From Caecibacter massiliensis (GTDB lineage: Bacteria > Bacillota > Negativicutes > Veillonellales > Megasphaeraceae): DNA of 64,000 bases. The stretch lies in assembly GCA_900095875.1 (NCBI GenBank), contig LT608311.1, positions 868,001 to 932,000 of the forward strand. The letters run 5' to 3'. The notes beneath the pieces are model-generated. The model was not told the DNA's origin and searched no databases. It worked only from the letters and a program-made list of their open reading frames with translations. Positions 1 to 8,935 of this stretch are shown in pieces. How positions within the stretch are numbered: position 1 is the stretch's first letter; every line of letters begins with the position of its first letter. The position numbers were made by a program, and so were the translations under genes.

Positions 1-1815
1 GCAATAGCCGTTACCACTTCTTCGGTAACCTTTTCATCAAAGCAGGCAATCAGATAGCCGTTTTCTACAGAAAAGACTTTTTTACCAGCTATTTCCTTCT
101 CCTCGATTTTTGACGAAAGGAGTACGCCTAAATCAAGCATCACCTGGATGAGCAAATCTTCTGGCGTACGGTCCTCCTTGATATTATCGGCAAAAAGGTC
201 CATTTCTGCTTGTTTAATGTCCGCCGGCTTGTAATAGACATCCTTCATGTTGGAAGAGTCCACCCTGAAACAGCGGAAGCCGTAGTCAATATCAGCCCCC
301 GTTTCCTCTTTGATTTTCTTGCCGGCACGTCGTATGCGTTCTTCACCGATATCACAGATAGTCCTATAGCCCGCTTTATAAGCTTCTGATTTTTTGTCTG
401 TTAACTCCGGCAATTGCACGAGAATAAACTTAAGATTACTGCTTTTGCTTGAATTTATTTGCATAATAGCGTGTGCCGTAGTGGCAGATCCTGAAAAAAA
501 GTCCAAAATTATATCATGTTTTTTGGTATTTGCCAGATCAATCAGTTTATATAATAATGTTGTAGGCTTTGGCTTATCGAAATATGATTTTCCGCCAAAT
601 AGAGACATGACTTCCTTTGTTCCATTTGTGGTCGTACCTATTCGATCTGCGCTGAACCATGAATTATCTACTGAACCAAATTCCTTCTTTTCTTCATAAA
701 ATGATTTTAATTGCGGACGTCCTTTCCCATCTTTCCCAAAAATAATTCTCCCATCCGCTAAGGCACTGGAGAATTTATCCGGAGAAATTCTCCAGTGCCT
801 CCCACTTGGTGGGAGGTGCTTCTCTCCAGTAACAGGATTAGTAACAATATAGGTAAGGTTTGGCCTTACATTAGGGGCATCAAACGGATCTGCTTTCCAT
901 GGGCCTCTTGAATCATTATCTGGATTATCAAATTTCCCTTTATCAAGAGGTAATGGTCTACATACAAAACTATCATTGCGATGCCATTCCATATAATTAC
1001 TTTCTTTAAGCCTTCTGTTTTCTTGTCTTCTTTTTTTTGCATAAACGCATATATATTCATGGTTCACACTGAAGTCTGTATCATTTTGTATTGATGCCCG
1101 TGATTGCCATGGTATCTCAGCGACAAGATTTCGTCTCCCAAATAATTCATTGCATATATTTTTTAAAGAATCTATTTCATTGTCATCAATCGATATAAAA
1201 ATTACTCCATCTTCTGACAAAAGATCCTTTGCAAGCTTTAATCTCGGATACAACATATTCAACCAATCCGTATGAAATCTTCCGTTGCTTTCGCTATTCT
1301 GTACCAGTCGATTTCCCTCTTCATCGGTCTGCCCACTGTTATCTACATAATCCTCAGCCTTCTGCGAAAAATCATCTTCGTAAATGAAGTCATTTCCCGT
1401 GTTATAGGGCGGATCAATATAAATCATCTTTACTTTTCCCAGATATGTTTCCCGCAGGATTTTTAAGGCATCGAGGTTATCACCCTCAATGTATATATTT
1501 TCGCTATCGATGTCCCCCCCCCTGTGTACCATCGCGACTGACCGATTTCTCTCTATCAAGTCTCAGTGTTTTGGCAATGGGCTGATTTGCAAGCATGATG
1601 GTTTTCCGCTTATCCGGCCAGGTAAACTGATAACGTTCCTGCCCATCATCTACGACCTGCGTATTGATTTCCTGCATAAGCACATCTTTATCGATGGCAC
1701 GAACCACATGTCCCTCTTCATCGACGGTTTCTGTGACCGCATTGGGAAACAAGGCCGCCAGTTTTTCGTAATTTTCTTTTGCTAAATCAGCCGTATGCAT
1801 TTCAAGCTTTTCCAT
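1..1815 (-). CDS. mod: Type III-like adenine-specific DNA methyltransferase (Mod), phase-variable, OFF frame, partial
   Basis: N6-adenine DNA methyltransferase of the beta class. The catalytic DPPY motif (IDPPYNTGND, about 1404-1415) comes before the SAM-binding FFSGSATTAH motif (about 474-500). The start is ATG 1815, with GGAGGAAA a few bases upstream and a 14-bp overlap with the preceding DUF4391 stop. About 100 residues are read before a run of nine G (minus strand, 1514-1522); in the present frame translation then stops at TAG 1504-1506. I read the other frame by hand from 1512 down to base 3 and found no stop codon. It encodes the remainder of a normal Mod protein: IYIEGDNLDAL, DPPY, a target-recognition region and FxGxG. 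Eight or eleven G would restore the full protein, so the gene is intact except for tract length. It runs off the left edge; a Res partner, if present, lies outside. A sequencing error in the homopolymer is the alternative. Confidence 0.88.
761..816. repeat. Two adjacent perfect inverted repeats inside mod target-recognition region
   Basis: Arms 761-776 and 785-800 are a perfect 16-bp inverted repeat with an 8-nt loop. Directly beside it, 798-805 and 809-816 form a perfect 8-bp inverted repeat with a 3-nt loop. Both lie within the open mod frame, between the two catalytic motifs. The protein they encode (EKHLPPSGRHWRIS) is conserved-looking Mod sequence, so the palindromes may be chance or may cause mRNA folding or recombination. 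Confidence 0.7.
1514..1522 (-). repeat. Poly-G (9 nt) slippage tract in mod
   Basis: Nine consecutive C on the plus strand, G on the mod sense strand, about 100 codons into mod. This is the only point where the two open parts of mod change frame. Homopolymeric G tracts in mod genes are a known phase-variation device (established for type III mod genes of several host-adapted bacteria). Nine G gives OFF; eight or eleven G would give ON. Confidence 0.8.
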
Positions 1816-2434
1816 GAGTGATTTCCTCCAATTGTTTTTTATAGTCTTGCATCCGGGTATATATTTCAAACCGCTTTTTCGGCTGTTGTTCTTTCCAGGC
1901 AGCGGCTTCTGTCTTGTGAATCAGCTTATTCAGCCGGTTGATTTCATCCTGCCGCTTTAACTGTTCATCTATAGGGAGTTCTTGTCTCTGTAGCACCTCT
2001 TCTGAAGAAATGGCAATTTGCCGTACCAGATTATCCCATATTTCGTCCAATGTATTTCCTTGAAGTACCAGGGAAAGGTCATTTTTCTTCATCCAGGCCG
2101 TGCGATAGAGTTTGCGGTGATACACAGCTAGCTGGCAACATTCTCCGTACATAAGCAAAAAAATGAGCTTATGAGGATTCTGTCTGGCAATAGCCTCCGC
2201 GATTTTCCCATCAAAGTCCTGCTGTTTAAGACGCAGAGATAAGAGCAGGATTTCCTTTATATCACTTTTATTTTCCAGATTCAGATTGCGCTGAGTCAGA
2301 CTGTTTTCGACTTGAATCTGCTCTACGTCAGACACAAATCGGGCTTTCAGCGCTGCCGTAAGTGATAGATGCTGATAAAACGCTTCTTTCGGAAGTCTCC
2401 GACGAATGACCGTGCTTTTCGGAAAGTCAATCAT
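1802..2434 (-). CDS. DUF4391 domain-containing protein
   Basis: A 210-residue cytoplasmic protein that I recognise as the DUF4391 family (starts MIDFPKSTVIRRRLPKE), whose members sit next to helicases and type III-like methyltransferases. The function is unknown. A central hydrophobic stretch (KLIFLLMYGECCQLAVYHRK) is followed by a charged helical C-terminus. The ATG directly abuts the TAA of the upstream helicase gene, and its own end overlaps the start of mod, so the three genes are almost certainly co-transcribed and translationally coupled. The context suggests a specificity or adaptor subunit of the restriction or defence complex (inference). Confidence 0.82.
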   Translation of the reverse strand: MIDFPKSTVIRRRLPKEAFYQHLSLTAALKARFVSDVEQIQVENSLTQRNLNLENKSDIKEILLLSLRLKQQDFDGKIAEAIARQNPHKLIFLLMYGECCQLAVYHRKLYRTAWMKKNDLSLVLQGNTLDEIWDNLVRQIAISSEEVLQRQELPIDEQLKRQDEINRLNKLIHKTEAAAWKEQQPKKRFEIYTRMQDYKKQLEEITHGKA

Positions 2435-5400
2435 TTATTTCACCACCATAAAACAAATCAGTTCAAAATCATCCAGCCCAGAGAATCCCATATCCTGAAA
2501 CGTAGTCTCTCCCGAAGAAAAAAAGCTGTCAATATCCTCTTCCTCTTTCGTTTCAATAATCGATTCGATAGCCGCTTCAAGGAGTTTGGAAACATTTCCC
2601 ATGTTTCGGCCATCTCTCGTCTTTTTATTAAAGATATGGCACAGTTCCTGAATGGGAACCTTCTTCCCTTTAGCTATATACCGCATTTCGTCCAGCGTAT
2701 CTTTTGGCTGCAAGTGGTGGGTAATAATCTCACCATCACTGCCAACATATACCATATAGAATGGATGGAGCCGGTTCTGATTCTTGATGTTGATTTTCGG
2801 GTTTACATTCTTTAATACGAATATCACGCCCGGCTTATTTCCCTTTGCCACAGCATGGATGCCAAGTGGTATATGCTCTATATCTGGATGGTCCTTCATA
2901 TAGGCGAGCAAATCCATGCGGAAGTCATTGAGTCCTAAATCGGTAATAGAGACACCACTTGTCATGTCTTCCAAGTCCACGACTTCTTCCTGCAGCTTTT
3001 TCAGCTGTTCCTTACGGTAGGCTAAATCGCCTTTTTCATCCTGATTGATCAGGTCATCGTCACCGGTTGAAGTCATGACAGAAATCCTCATCCTCGTTTC
3101 GACTCTCGCCTTCAGGTTGATATATTCGTCCAGCGTCAAGTCGGGCCAGAAATTCACCAGCTGAATGACCTTGTTCTGACTGCCGATACGGTCGATTCGC
3201 CCGAACCGTTGAATGATACGGACGGGATTCCAATGAATGTCATAATTGATGCAATAATCACAATCTTGCAGATTCTGTCCCTCGGAAATGCAGTCCGTGC
3301 CAATCAAGATATCAATATTTGTATCTCTATCTGCTGGATAGAGAATATCCCTGTCTTTTGATATGGGAGAAAAGCAGGACAATACATGATTCATATCTGC
3401 TTTGAAATGGGGAATCGTCGTCCTGCCTTCAATGCTGCCAGTGACAAGCGCCGTATGAAGGCCAATCTCTTTGGCTTTAGGCGCTATATTTTCGTAAAGG
3501 TATTCTGCTGTATCGGCAAAAGCCGTAAAAATAAGGATTTTCCGATTGCCCAGGTTAATGGGATCCGCTTCCTTTTTCTGAATGACTCGAATCAGTTGAT
3601 TCAGCTTATAATCGTATTCCGGCGTAATATCTTTCACCATGCCGATGAGCAGGGAAAGGGTTTCCAAGTCTGCTTTGATGTCACGCTGCCATGAAATATA
3701 ATCCATATCACGTAAATCAATCTGTATCTTTTTCCCTACAGAAAAGAAATCTGTGTTCTGATCGTCTTCATCAAAATCTGCGGCTGCTCCAGACAAATCA
3801 TCCATTTCGCTTAGATTTCCCTGCCCATTCTTTATAAAGGTATCGACAATCTGGTCCGTTTCATACAGATACTGGTATACCCTTTGTACCGTCAGCAGGA
3901 AAGAATGAACAGAGCTTTCCATACGCTTTAAGAGGTTGATGCTCATGAGGCGCTGGATACCTGTTTCACGACCTTTTCGGAAGTTCTCCGTTTCCTCTTT
4001 CGACAGATACTTGGACAGCTTGCTCGGCAAAATGAACTGCGTAGGCGTATAAATGGTAAGATTCAATTCAGACAGACATTCGTAGACTTCTTTATAATTG
4101 ATAGCCCCTTTCCGGTCCGTCAATTTAGGATACAAGGAAATGGGCTTATTTCTTGTCGGGAATGTTCCGATATCCGTTGTATCATAATAGGTCTGTATAT
4201 GGTGACGGGACCTGGCAATGGTAACAGAGTCCAGAACTTCAAAGAAGTCAAAATCCAATTGGGAAAGCAAAGCTTTCGTAGTTCTTTCTTTTGCCGGGAG
4301 CTTGCACCATGCATTATAGACGCGTTGAGCCTGGCGGAAAATCATGTCGATATCTGACTGTATCTTTAATTTTTCATTGATTTCTTCCGGGTTACCTTCG
4401 TAGGCAAGGGCCAGCTGGTTCCGTAAATCATAAAATCGGTTATTGACGGGTGTAGCAGAGAGCATAAGTACTTTGGTGCGGACTCCCGGCCTGATTACAC
4501 GGTTCATAAGGCGCATGTAGCGGTTTTCTTTTTCACCACCATGCGTATTGGTACCATTACCATTCCGGAAGTTATGGCTTTCGTCAATGACTACTAAATC
4601 ATAATTACCCCAATTGATTCGGTCGATGGGAAGGCCAATAGATGTCATCCCACGGTTACGGGAAAGATCTGTATGATAGAGCACATCGTAACGGAAACGG
4701 TCTGCTGCCAATGGATTGTTCACCAGATTACCACGATAAGTCATCCAGTTCTCAGAGAGTTTTTTCGGGCAGAGGACGAGCACATTTTTATTACGGCCTT
4801 CGTAATACTTGATTACGGCCAGTGCAGTAAATGTTTTTCCCAGCCCTACGCTGTCGGCCAGAATACAGCCATTGTATTGTTCCAATTTATTAATAATGCC
4901 AAGGACCGCATCCTTCTGGAAATGATAAAGCTTGTTCCATATTACACTATTCTTGAACCCCGTAGCTTCATTGGGAAGGACGTCTTCCGAAATATCATCG
5001 AGAAATTCACTGAAAATATGATACAACGTCATGAAATATATAAGTTCCGGCGCATTTTCCTGATAGACTGTAGAAATCATATCGATAACTTCGCTTGTCA
5101 CATCGGTAAGTTTTTCTTTATCATTCCATAGGGTATTAAAAAGATTCAACAGTTCCTTGCTTGCCGGGTTCTCAAAGCGAGTTACAATATTGCTGATGTT
5201 ATTTCCTCGTTCACAACCCATATCTACTGTTGTAAAAGAATTCACCGGCATATAGGTATAGGTGTCTTCTGGATTTTCTACGACGAGAAAATTGTTCATG
5301 CCTTCCCAGGTCTTATTGGAGCGAAATGTCGCCTTCTTGCGCATCCATTCTGCACATTCCTTGGCTACCGCTTTCTGTTTCAGTTCATTCCTGAGGCGGA

Positions 5401-5665
5401 CTTCAAATTCCGTCCCATACAGCCCCTTTTCGCGATTCAGTCTCGGAATATAGAATTCTCGTCTTTCCTTGGGCGTTTTTTCTGCAATGAAAGTGGGAGA
5501 CGTAAAAATGAACCGGAATTCATCACAATGTTCCAGCTCATGTTTAAGTGCCTGATATGCATAAATAGAAAAACATGCCGCTGCCACAGACACCTTGCTT
5601 CCAGATTGTATTATCTTGACTAGATCATCTTTTACGACCTTAGTAGTGTTATTGAATATTTCCAT
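2435..5665 (-). CDS. SNF2/DEAD-type helicase with PLD-like N-terminus (defence operon)
   Basis: A 1076-residue superfamily 2 helicase. The N-terminal ~60 residues resemble the phospholipase D-like fold found in front of such helicases, but I see no HxK catalytic motif. Helicase motifs: Walker A DSVGLGKT (271-278), motif II DESH (361-364), motif III SAT (403-405), then motifs V/VI in the C-terminal lobe (GTDCISEGQNLQ and IIQRFGRIDRIGS). It is the first gene of an operon with DUF4391 and Mod, and is likely the ATP-driven translocase of a restriction or defence system. It could be the Res-like subunit itself or an extra module beside a Res outside the window. No endonuclease PD-(D/E)xK motif is evident, so cleavage activity is uncertain. 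Confidence 0.87.
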   Translation of the reverse strand: MEIFNNTTKVVKDDLVKIIQSGSKVSVAAACFSIYAYQALKHELEHCDEFRFIFTSPTFIAEKTPKERREFYIPRLNREKGLYGTEFEVRLRNELKQKAVAKECAEWMRKKATFRSNKTWEGMNNFLVVENPEDTYTYMPVNSFTTVDMGCERGNNISNIVTRFENPASKELLNLFNTLWNDKEKLTDVTSEVIDMISTVYQENAPELIYFMTLYHIFSEFLDDISEDVLPNEATGFKNSVIWNKLYHFQKDAVLGIINKLEQYNGCILADSVGLGKTFTALAVIKYYEGRNKNVLVLCPKKLSENWMTYRGNLVNNPLAADRFRYDVLYHTDLSRNRGMTSIGLPIDRINWGNYDLVVIDESHNFRNGNGTNTHGGEKENRYMRLMNRVIRPGVRTKVLMLSATPVNNRFYDLRNQLALAYEGNPEEINEKLKIQSDIDMIFRQAQRVYNAWCKLPAKERTTKALLSQLDFDFFEVLDSVTIARSRHHIQTYYDTTDIGTFPTRNKPISLYPKLTDRKGAINYKEVYECLSELNLTIYTPTQFILPSKLSKYLSKEETENFRKGRETGIQRLMSINLLKRMESSVHSFLLTVQRVYQYLYETDQIVDTFIKNGQGNLSEMDDLSGAAADFDEDDQNTDFFSVGKKIQIDLRDMDYISWQRDIKADLETLSLLIGMVKDITPEYDYKLNQLIRVIQKKEADPINLGNRKILIFTAFADTAEYLYENIAPKAKEIGLHTALVTGSIEGRTTIPHFKADMNHVLSCFSPISKDRDILYPADRDTNIDILIGTDCISEGQNLQDCDYCINYDIHWNPVRIIQRFGRIDRIGSQNKVIQLVNFWPDLTLDEYINLKARVETRMRISVMTSTGDDDLINQDEKGDLAYRKEQLKKLQEEVVDLEDMTSGVSITDLGLNDFRMDLLAYMKDHPDIEHIPLGIHAVAKGNKPGVIFVLKNVNPKINIKNQNRLHPFYMVYVGSDGEIITHHLQPKDTLDEMRYIAKGKKVPIQELCHIFNKKTRDGRNMGNVSKLLEAAIESIIETKEEEDIDSFFSSGETTFQDMGFSGLDDFELICFMVVK

Positions 5666-6018
5666 TTATTTGCTCCAGTATCTTTATCCATAAATTCTTT
5701 AAATACACATCATATTACAGCTTTTTATCTCCGAAGTTAATATTTCCCATTTTAACCAATATAACACAATTATAAATCCTATAGTTGCTATATACAAGCA
5801 ACCCGCTTCAAAATGAACAGTCGGAGTTTGGCAACTATACCAGCAGGCCCTACGTAACGAAACTATCTATCACAAATGATTATATTCTTTCTTACAAACG
5901 GACACAGCTCATCGATGAGCTGCATGAATTATCCGGATTCAAGACAAACTATAAATTCATGACCAAAGTAATAATATGAACCATCGTAAAGAATTCAAAA
6001 CCATTAACTAAAAAAAAT
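5666..6018. other. Intergenic, AT-rich; helicase promoter region and a short coding-like remnant
   Basis: Upstream of the helicase start on the minus strand, with no sharp promoter that I can defend. On the plus strand 5785-5979 is a 64-codon open frame whose C-terminal part (SITNDYILSYKRTQLIDEL) has natural-looking composition. It has no ribosome binding site and no recognisable family, so it is probably the 3' remnant of a lost gene. The stretch ends in the A7T target site of the ISL3 element. Confidence 0.4.
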
Positions 6019-6140
6019 GGGTCTAGTCCAACTTTGGTGGTTGGGCTAGACCTTTTTTTGTGGTCACGCTGTTTACAGTTTTGTGGTTTTGCTGGATACA
6101 TTTTGTGGTTGACTAGACCATGTTTGTGGTCAAAAGGTAT
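6019..6140. repeat. Left end of ISL3 element with subterminal TTTGTGGT repeats
   Basis: After the terminal inverted repeat there are about four further TTTGTGGT-type motifs before the transposase stop codon, plus a local hairpin made from GGTCTAGTCC and GGGCTAGACC. The matching array at the other end suggests that these are transposase-binding sites. Confidence 0.6.
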
Positions 6141-7184
6141 ATGTGTCTTCTTTATTTAGGTAGTATAAAATACGATTTCTGGTCCTCTTGAAATTACAGA
6201 ATCCATTGGCATTGTTTAATAAACGCTGTACTTGACGGTTTTTTGATTCGATATAGCTATTGTTGATACGGCGGCCATTTACAATGGTAAATGAATTTAC
6301 GATTTCTTGTTTCCAGTTGGAAAGTACAGTCAACCGTTTGTTGTATCTAGCGACGTTATCCAGCTGTACATTATAGTTCAGTACCACTTTAAATTTCATC
6401 AATACATATGCCAGGACAGGGTCTGGTGTTTCCCTGCTACATTTCAGTCGGACCGCATTGAAATCTTTGGTGAGATGTTGTAAGACATGGAAACTATCGG
6501 CACAGATGATGGCTTGGGAACAGTACGATTGGAAGACGGAGCGAAATGATTCAGACATGTCGATGGAAACATATTGAATACGACCCAACTCACTTGTGTG
6601 AGTTTCATAGGAATACGTCTCGTGTTTAATATGGCTGAGATAATAAAGAAGATAAGATTTCTTGCGGTCGGGAAGTATATCGATAATGACATCCGTAACA
6701 AAATCCATCAAGAGACAGCAGTAAAAAGAATCATAGTCGGAGTCTGGCAGATAATGCTCATCGAGAGATAAAATTGGGGGGGGCAATAGTTTGCGTGCGA
6801 TATGGACATACCTGTCGAAAATACGGAGAACCATAGCTTTAGATATGTAGTTCCTCTTGGCCGCGAGGGTGTAGGTGATTTCCGGATGTTTAAGATTCTG
6901 TAATATGTTGATCTTAGTTTCATGAGTAATGCTTTCATGAGAATGCGTGAAGGGATTCGGTTCGTTGAATGTAATCTGGCAGGTGTTGCAACGATACCTG
7001 CGTTGGAGATGCAGGATGATGCATGCTCTGTTGATGAATGTGGAATGAGTAAGTTTGCGTGGGTAATATCCATGAATATGCGTCTGGCCGCTGCAATACG
7101 GGCAGCTACAGTGAGCGTCAACAAGACGGATTTTAATGACCATAGAACCGTCGGATTGATTGAGGGTAAGTAAATCCTGGATTT

Positions 7185-8500
7185 CTTAGTGTAAAATAGT
7201 TCTCGGTAAGACTTGTCAAAAAGAAAGAAGACCCTGATAATAATGAGAGGTCACCACACCAATCTCATCAAACCGAGGTCTTCTATGGAAACTATTGTAA
7301 CAGAAATCATAAAAACAATAAAGGATTCCGATACAGTTATTGAACGGGATATGAAATTATTGGCCCTGTTTTTCGAATTATTCCGAACGGCCCTAGGGAT
7401 AGCATTAGAGCAGCTCGACCGTGAATTAGCAACGGAATATAAAAAGCAGGGATATATCGTAGAGCGCCAGGATGGACGGACAGTGCAATGCCTGTGTGGT
7501 ACCGTATCGTTTGTCCGCCGGCGGATGAAAAAGCCGGGAAAGAAAGGCATCTATCCACTGGATAAGCAGCTACGATTGAAACCCTACCAACGGTTTTCCG
7601 CTTTGCTGATGAAGAAAGTGGCAGAAACGGCTACCAGCTGTGTATATCGAAAAACGGCCGATATCGTGAACCGGTTTACCCTGACGACCCTGAGTCATCA
7701 AACGGTGAAGCATATTGTGATGCAATCGGGGACATTGTGTCAGGAATGGCAGGACATTCAGCGTCAGGAAAGTCCCGCAGAAGAAACGGAAGCCCCGGTT
7801 GTGTACATAGAAGGAGACGGTCTGGTCTTGCGGGGACAGCATAAGAAGCAGTTGGAAATACACCGGATGCAGGTGTATGAAGGACGGGAAAAAGAAGGGA
7901 AACGGACCCGGCTGATTCATGCGTATCACATGGCTTCTACGGAATATGAAAAGACATGGGAACGAGCAGGGTGGTACATGCACCGGCAGTATGGATTAAG
8001 CCATACGATAGTGATCAGCAACGGGGATGGCGGAACGGGATATGGCTATGAGGCCTTTCAGGAACTGGCAGCAGGGTGCAAGTGGCATGGGCACCAGCGG
8101 GATGTATATCATGTACACCGCAAGGTGAAAGAACGGTTGCATTTTGCTGCACCGAAGGTACAGGAAGGAATCCGGCAGAGTATCTGGAACCATGATAAAA
8201 CGAGTCTGGCGCTCTGGCTGGATACAGCTGAATCGGAGGCAGAAGGAAACGATGAATTACAAGACGTGGAACGGTTACGAAAGCGATTTAAGAACATCAT
8301 GAGGAAAGTGATGAAACGGGTCCCTATGCAGCCTCACAAGGGCGTGCATCAAGGAAGTATAGGAACGTACAGCTCAGCAAGCAGTCTTAGGAAAGCTGGC
8401 AAAAGGGCTGCAAATGGCATATATTTTGTAAAAATGTGGAAATAAGACCCCGCTTATTACCTAGGTCTAAAGGAAAGACCGAAAACTTCTTGACACTAAC
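7185..8500 (+). mobile_element. ISLre2-family insertion sequence nested in ISL3 transposase
   Basis: Flanked by a 9-bp direct repeat CCTGGATTT at 7176-7184 and 8501-8509. The ends are imperfect inverted repeats, about 18 of the first 22 inner positions matching: TTAGTGTAAAATAGTTCTCG at the left and TTAGTGTCAAGAAGTTTTCG at the right, read inward. The length is 1316 bp, somewhat short for the family. It carries one transposase gene on the plus strand, opposite to its host gene. Confidence 0.85.
7285..8445 (+). CDS. ISLre2-family (UPF0236) transposase
   Basis: About 386 residues from ATG 7285, where GAGG precedes by seven bases; in-frame starts at 7243 and TTG 7213 are possible. The N-terminus begins METIVTEIIKTIKDSD. 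Recognisable family parts are a zinc-finger-like segment (VQCLCGTVSFVRRRM), a helical domain with SHQTVKHIV, and the catalytic region (VYIEGDGLVL, ISNGDGGTGYG, HQRDVYHVHRKV). The last ~35 residues (GSIGTYSSASSLRKAG onward) do not match the expected family C-terminus that I remember, so the gene may be truncated or altered there. Confidence 0.8.
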   Translation: METIVTEIIKTIKDSDTVIERDMKLLALFFELFRTALGIALEQLDRELATEYKKQGYIVERQDGRTVQCLCGTVSFVRRRMKKPGKKGIYPLDKQLRLKPYQRFSALLMKKVAETATSCVYRKTADIVNRFTLTTLSHQTVKHIVMQSGTLCQEWQDIQRQESPAEETEAPVVYIEGDGLVLRGQHKKQLEIHRMQVYEGREKEGKRTRLIHAYHMASTEYEKTWERAGWYMHRQYGLSHTIVISNGDGGTGYGYEAFQELAAGCKWHGHQRDVYHVHRKVKERLHFAAPKVQEGIRQSIWNHDKTSLALWLDTAESEAEGNDELQDVERLRKRFKNIMRKVMKRVPMQPHKGVHQGSIGTYSSASSLRKAGKRAANGIYFVKMWK

Positions 8501-8635
8501 CCTGGATTTGTTCGGGTTTGATGTTCAAAATATTTGTGATAAACTGATGTAAAGACATATTGTCTTGCCTCCTTCTTAGAAATGAATGGGTGATGCTTTC
8601 ATTTTAAGAAGGAGTTTTTTTATTGCAAGGGGCAG

Positions 8636-8758
8636 ACCACAAAGTGTAAACAGCCCCACCACAAAGTGTGACTAGGATGACCACATAAAATGGACTAGAA
8701 AAATAGACCACAAAAATTGGACTAGGGGTGACCACACCACAAAATCTGGACTAATACC
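8636..8758. repeat. Right end of ISL3 element with subterminal TTTGTGGT repeats
   Basis: Five ACCACAAA-type motifs (TTTGTGGT on the other strand), several preceded by a CTAGTC-like hexamer, run up to the terminal GGACTAATACC. The array mirrors that at the left end, including a shared TGTTTAC next to one copy, and lies upstream of the transposase start at 8558. Confidence 0.6.
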
Positions 8759-8786
8759 AAAAAAATAGCATGTATGGAGACTAAAC

Positions 8787-8833
8787 AAAAATACTCGCAA
8801 AGCCCATTACCACAGGCCTTGCGAGTATTTTTG
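8787..8833. terminator. Bidirectional rho-independent terminator
   Basis: The hairpin is AAAAATACTCGCAA paired with TTGCGAGTATTTTT, extended by GCC/GGC near the loop, with A-rich and T-rich flanks, so it can act on both strands. It lies just outside the ISL3 element and probably ended genes present before the insertion. Confidence 0.75.
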
Positions 8834-8935
8834 TTATTTTAAAAGTATCAAAGATAGTATAGCAACAAAATAAGTATTTTTTACCAGAGTACCAGAATCC
8901 AATATAGAATTTATCGATATTCGAAATTGATAACA

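Larger units (their letters stand above)
6130..8558 (-). pseudogene. ISL3-family transposase split by an ISLre2-type insertion
   Basis: The start is ATG 8558 with AAGGAGG nine bases upstream. The first 19 codons (MSLHQFITNILNIKPEQIQ) run to 8501, and the protein resumes at 7184 after the nested IS. Joining the two parts across one copy of the 9-bp duplication gives an uninterrupted frame, QIQ then DLLTLNQSDGS, into the 337-residue open part ending at 6130. The reconstructed protein is about 367 residues. It has the N-terminal Cys pairs of ISL3 transposases (CSCPYCSG and CNTC), followed by the DDE_Tnp_ISL3 core (SLDEHYLPD, ADSFHVLQHL, ESKNRQVQ). It is inactive while split. Confidence 0.85.
6019..8758 (-). 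mobile_element. ISL3-family insertion sequence, interrupted by a second IS
   Basis: Bounded by an 8-bp direct repeat AAAAAAAT at 6011-6018 and 8759-8766, the target-duplication length of the ISL3 family. The ends are imperfect inverted repeats: GGGTCTAGTCCAAC at the left and, read inward, GGTATTAGTCCAGA at the right. Both ends carry several copies of TTTGTGGT. Removing the nested element 7185-8500 and one 9-bp duplication leaves about 1415 bp, a normal ISL3 size. It has landed in a poly-A stretch between the defence operon and decayed DNA. Confidence 0.85.
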
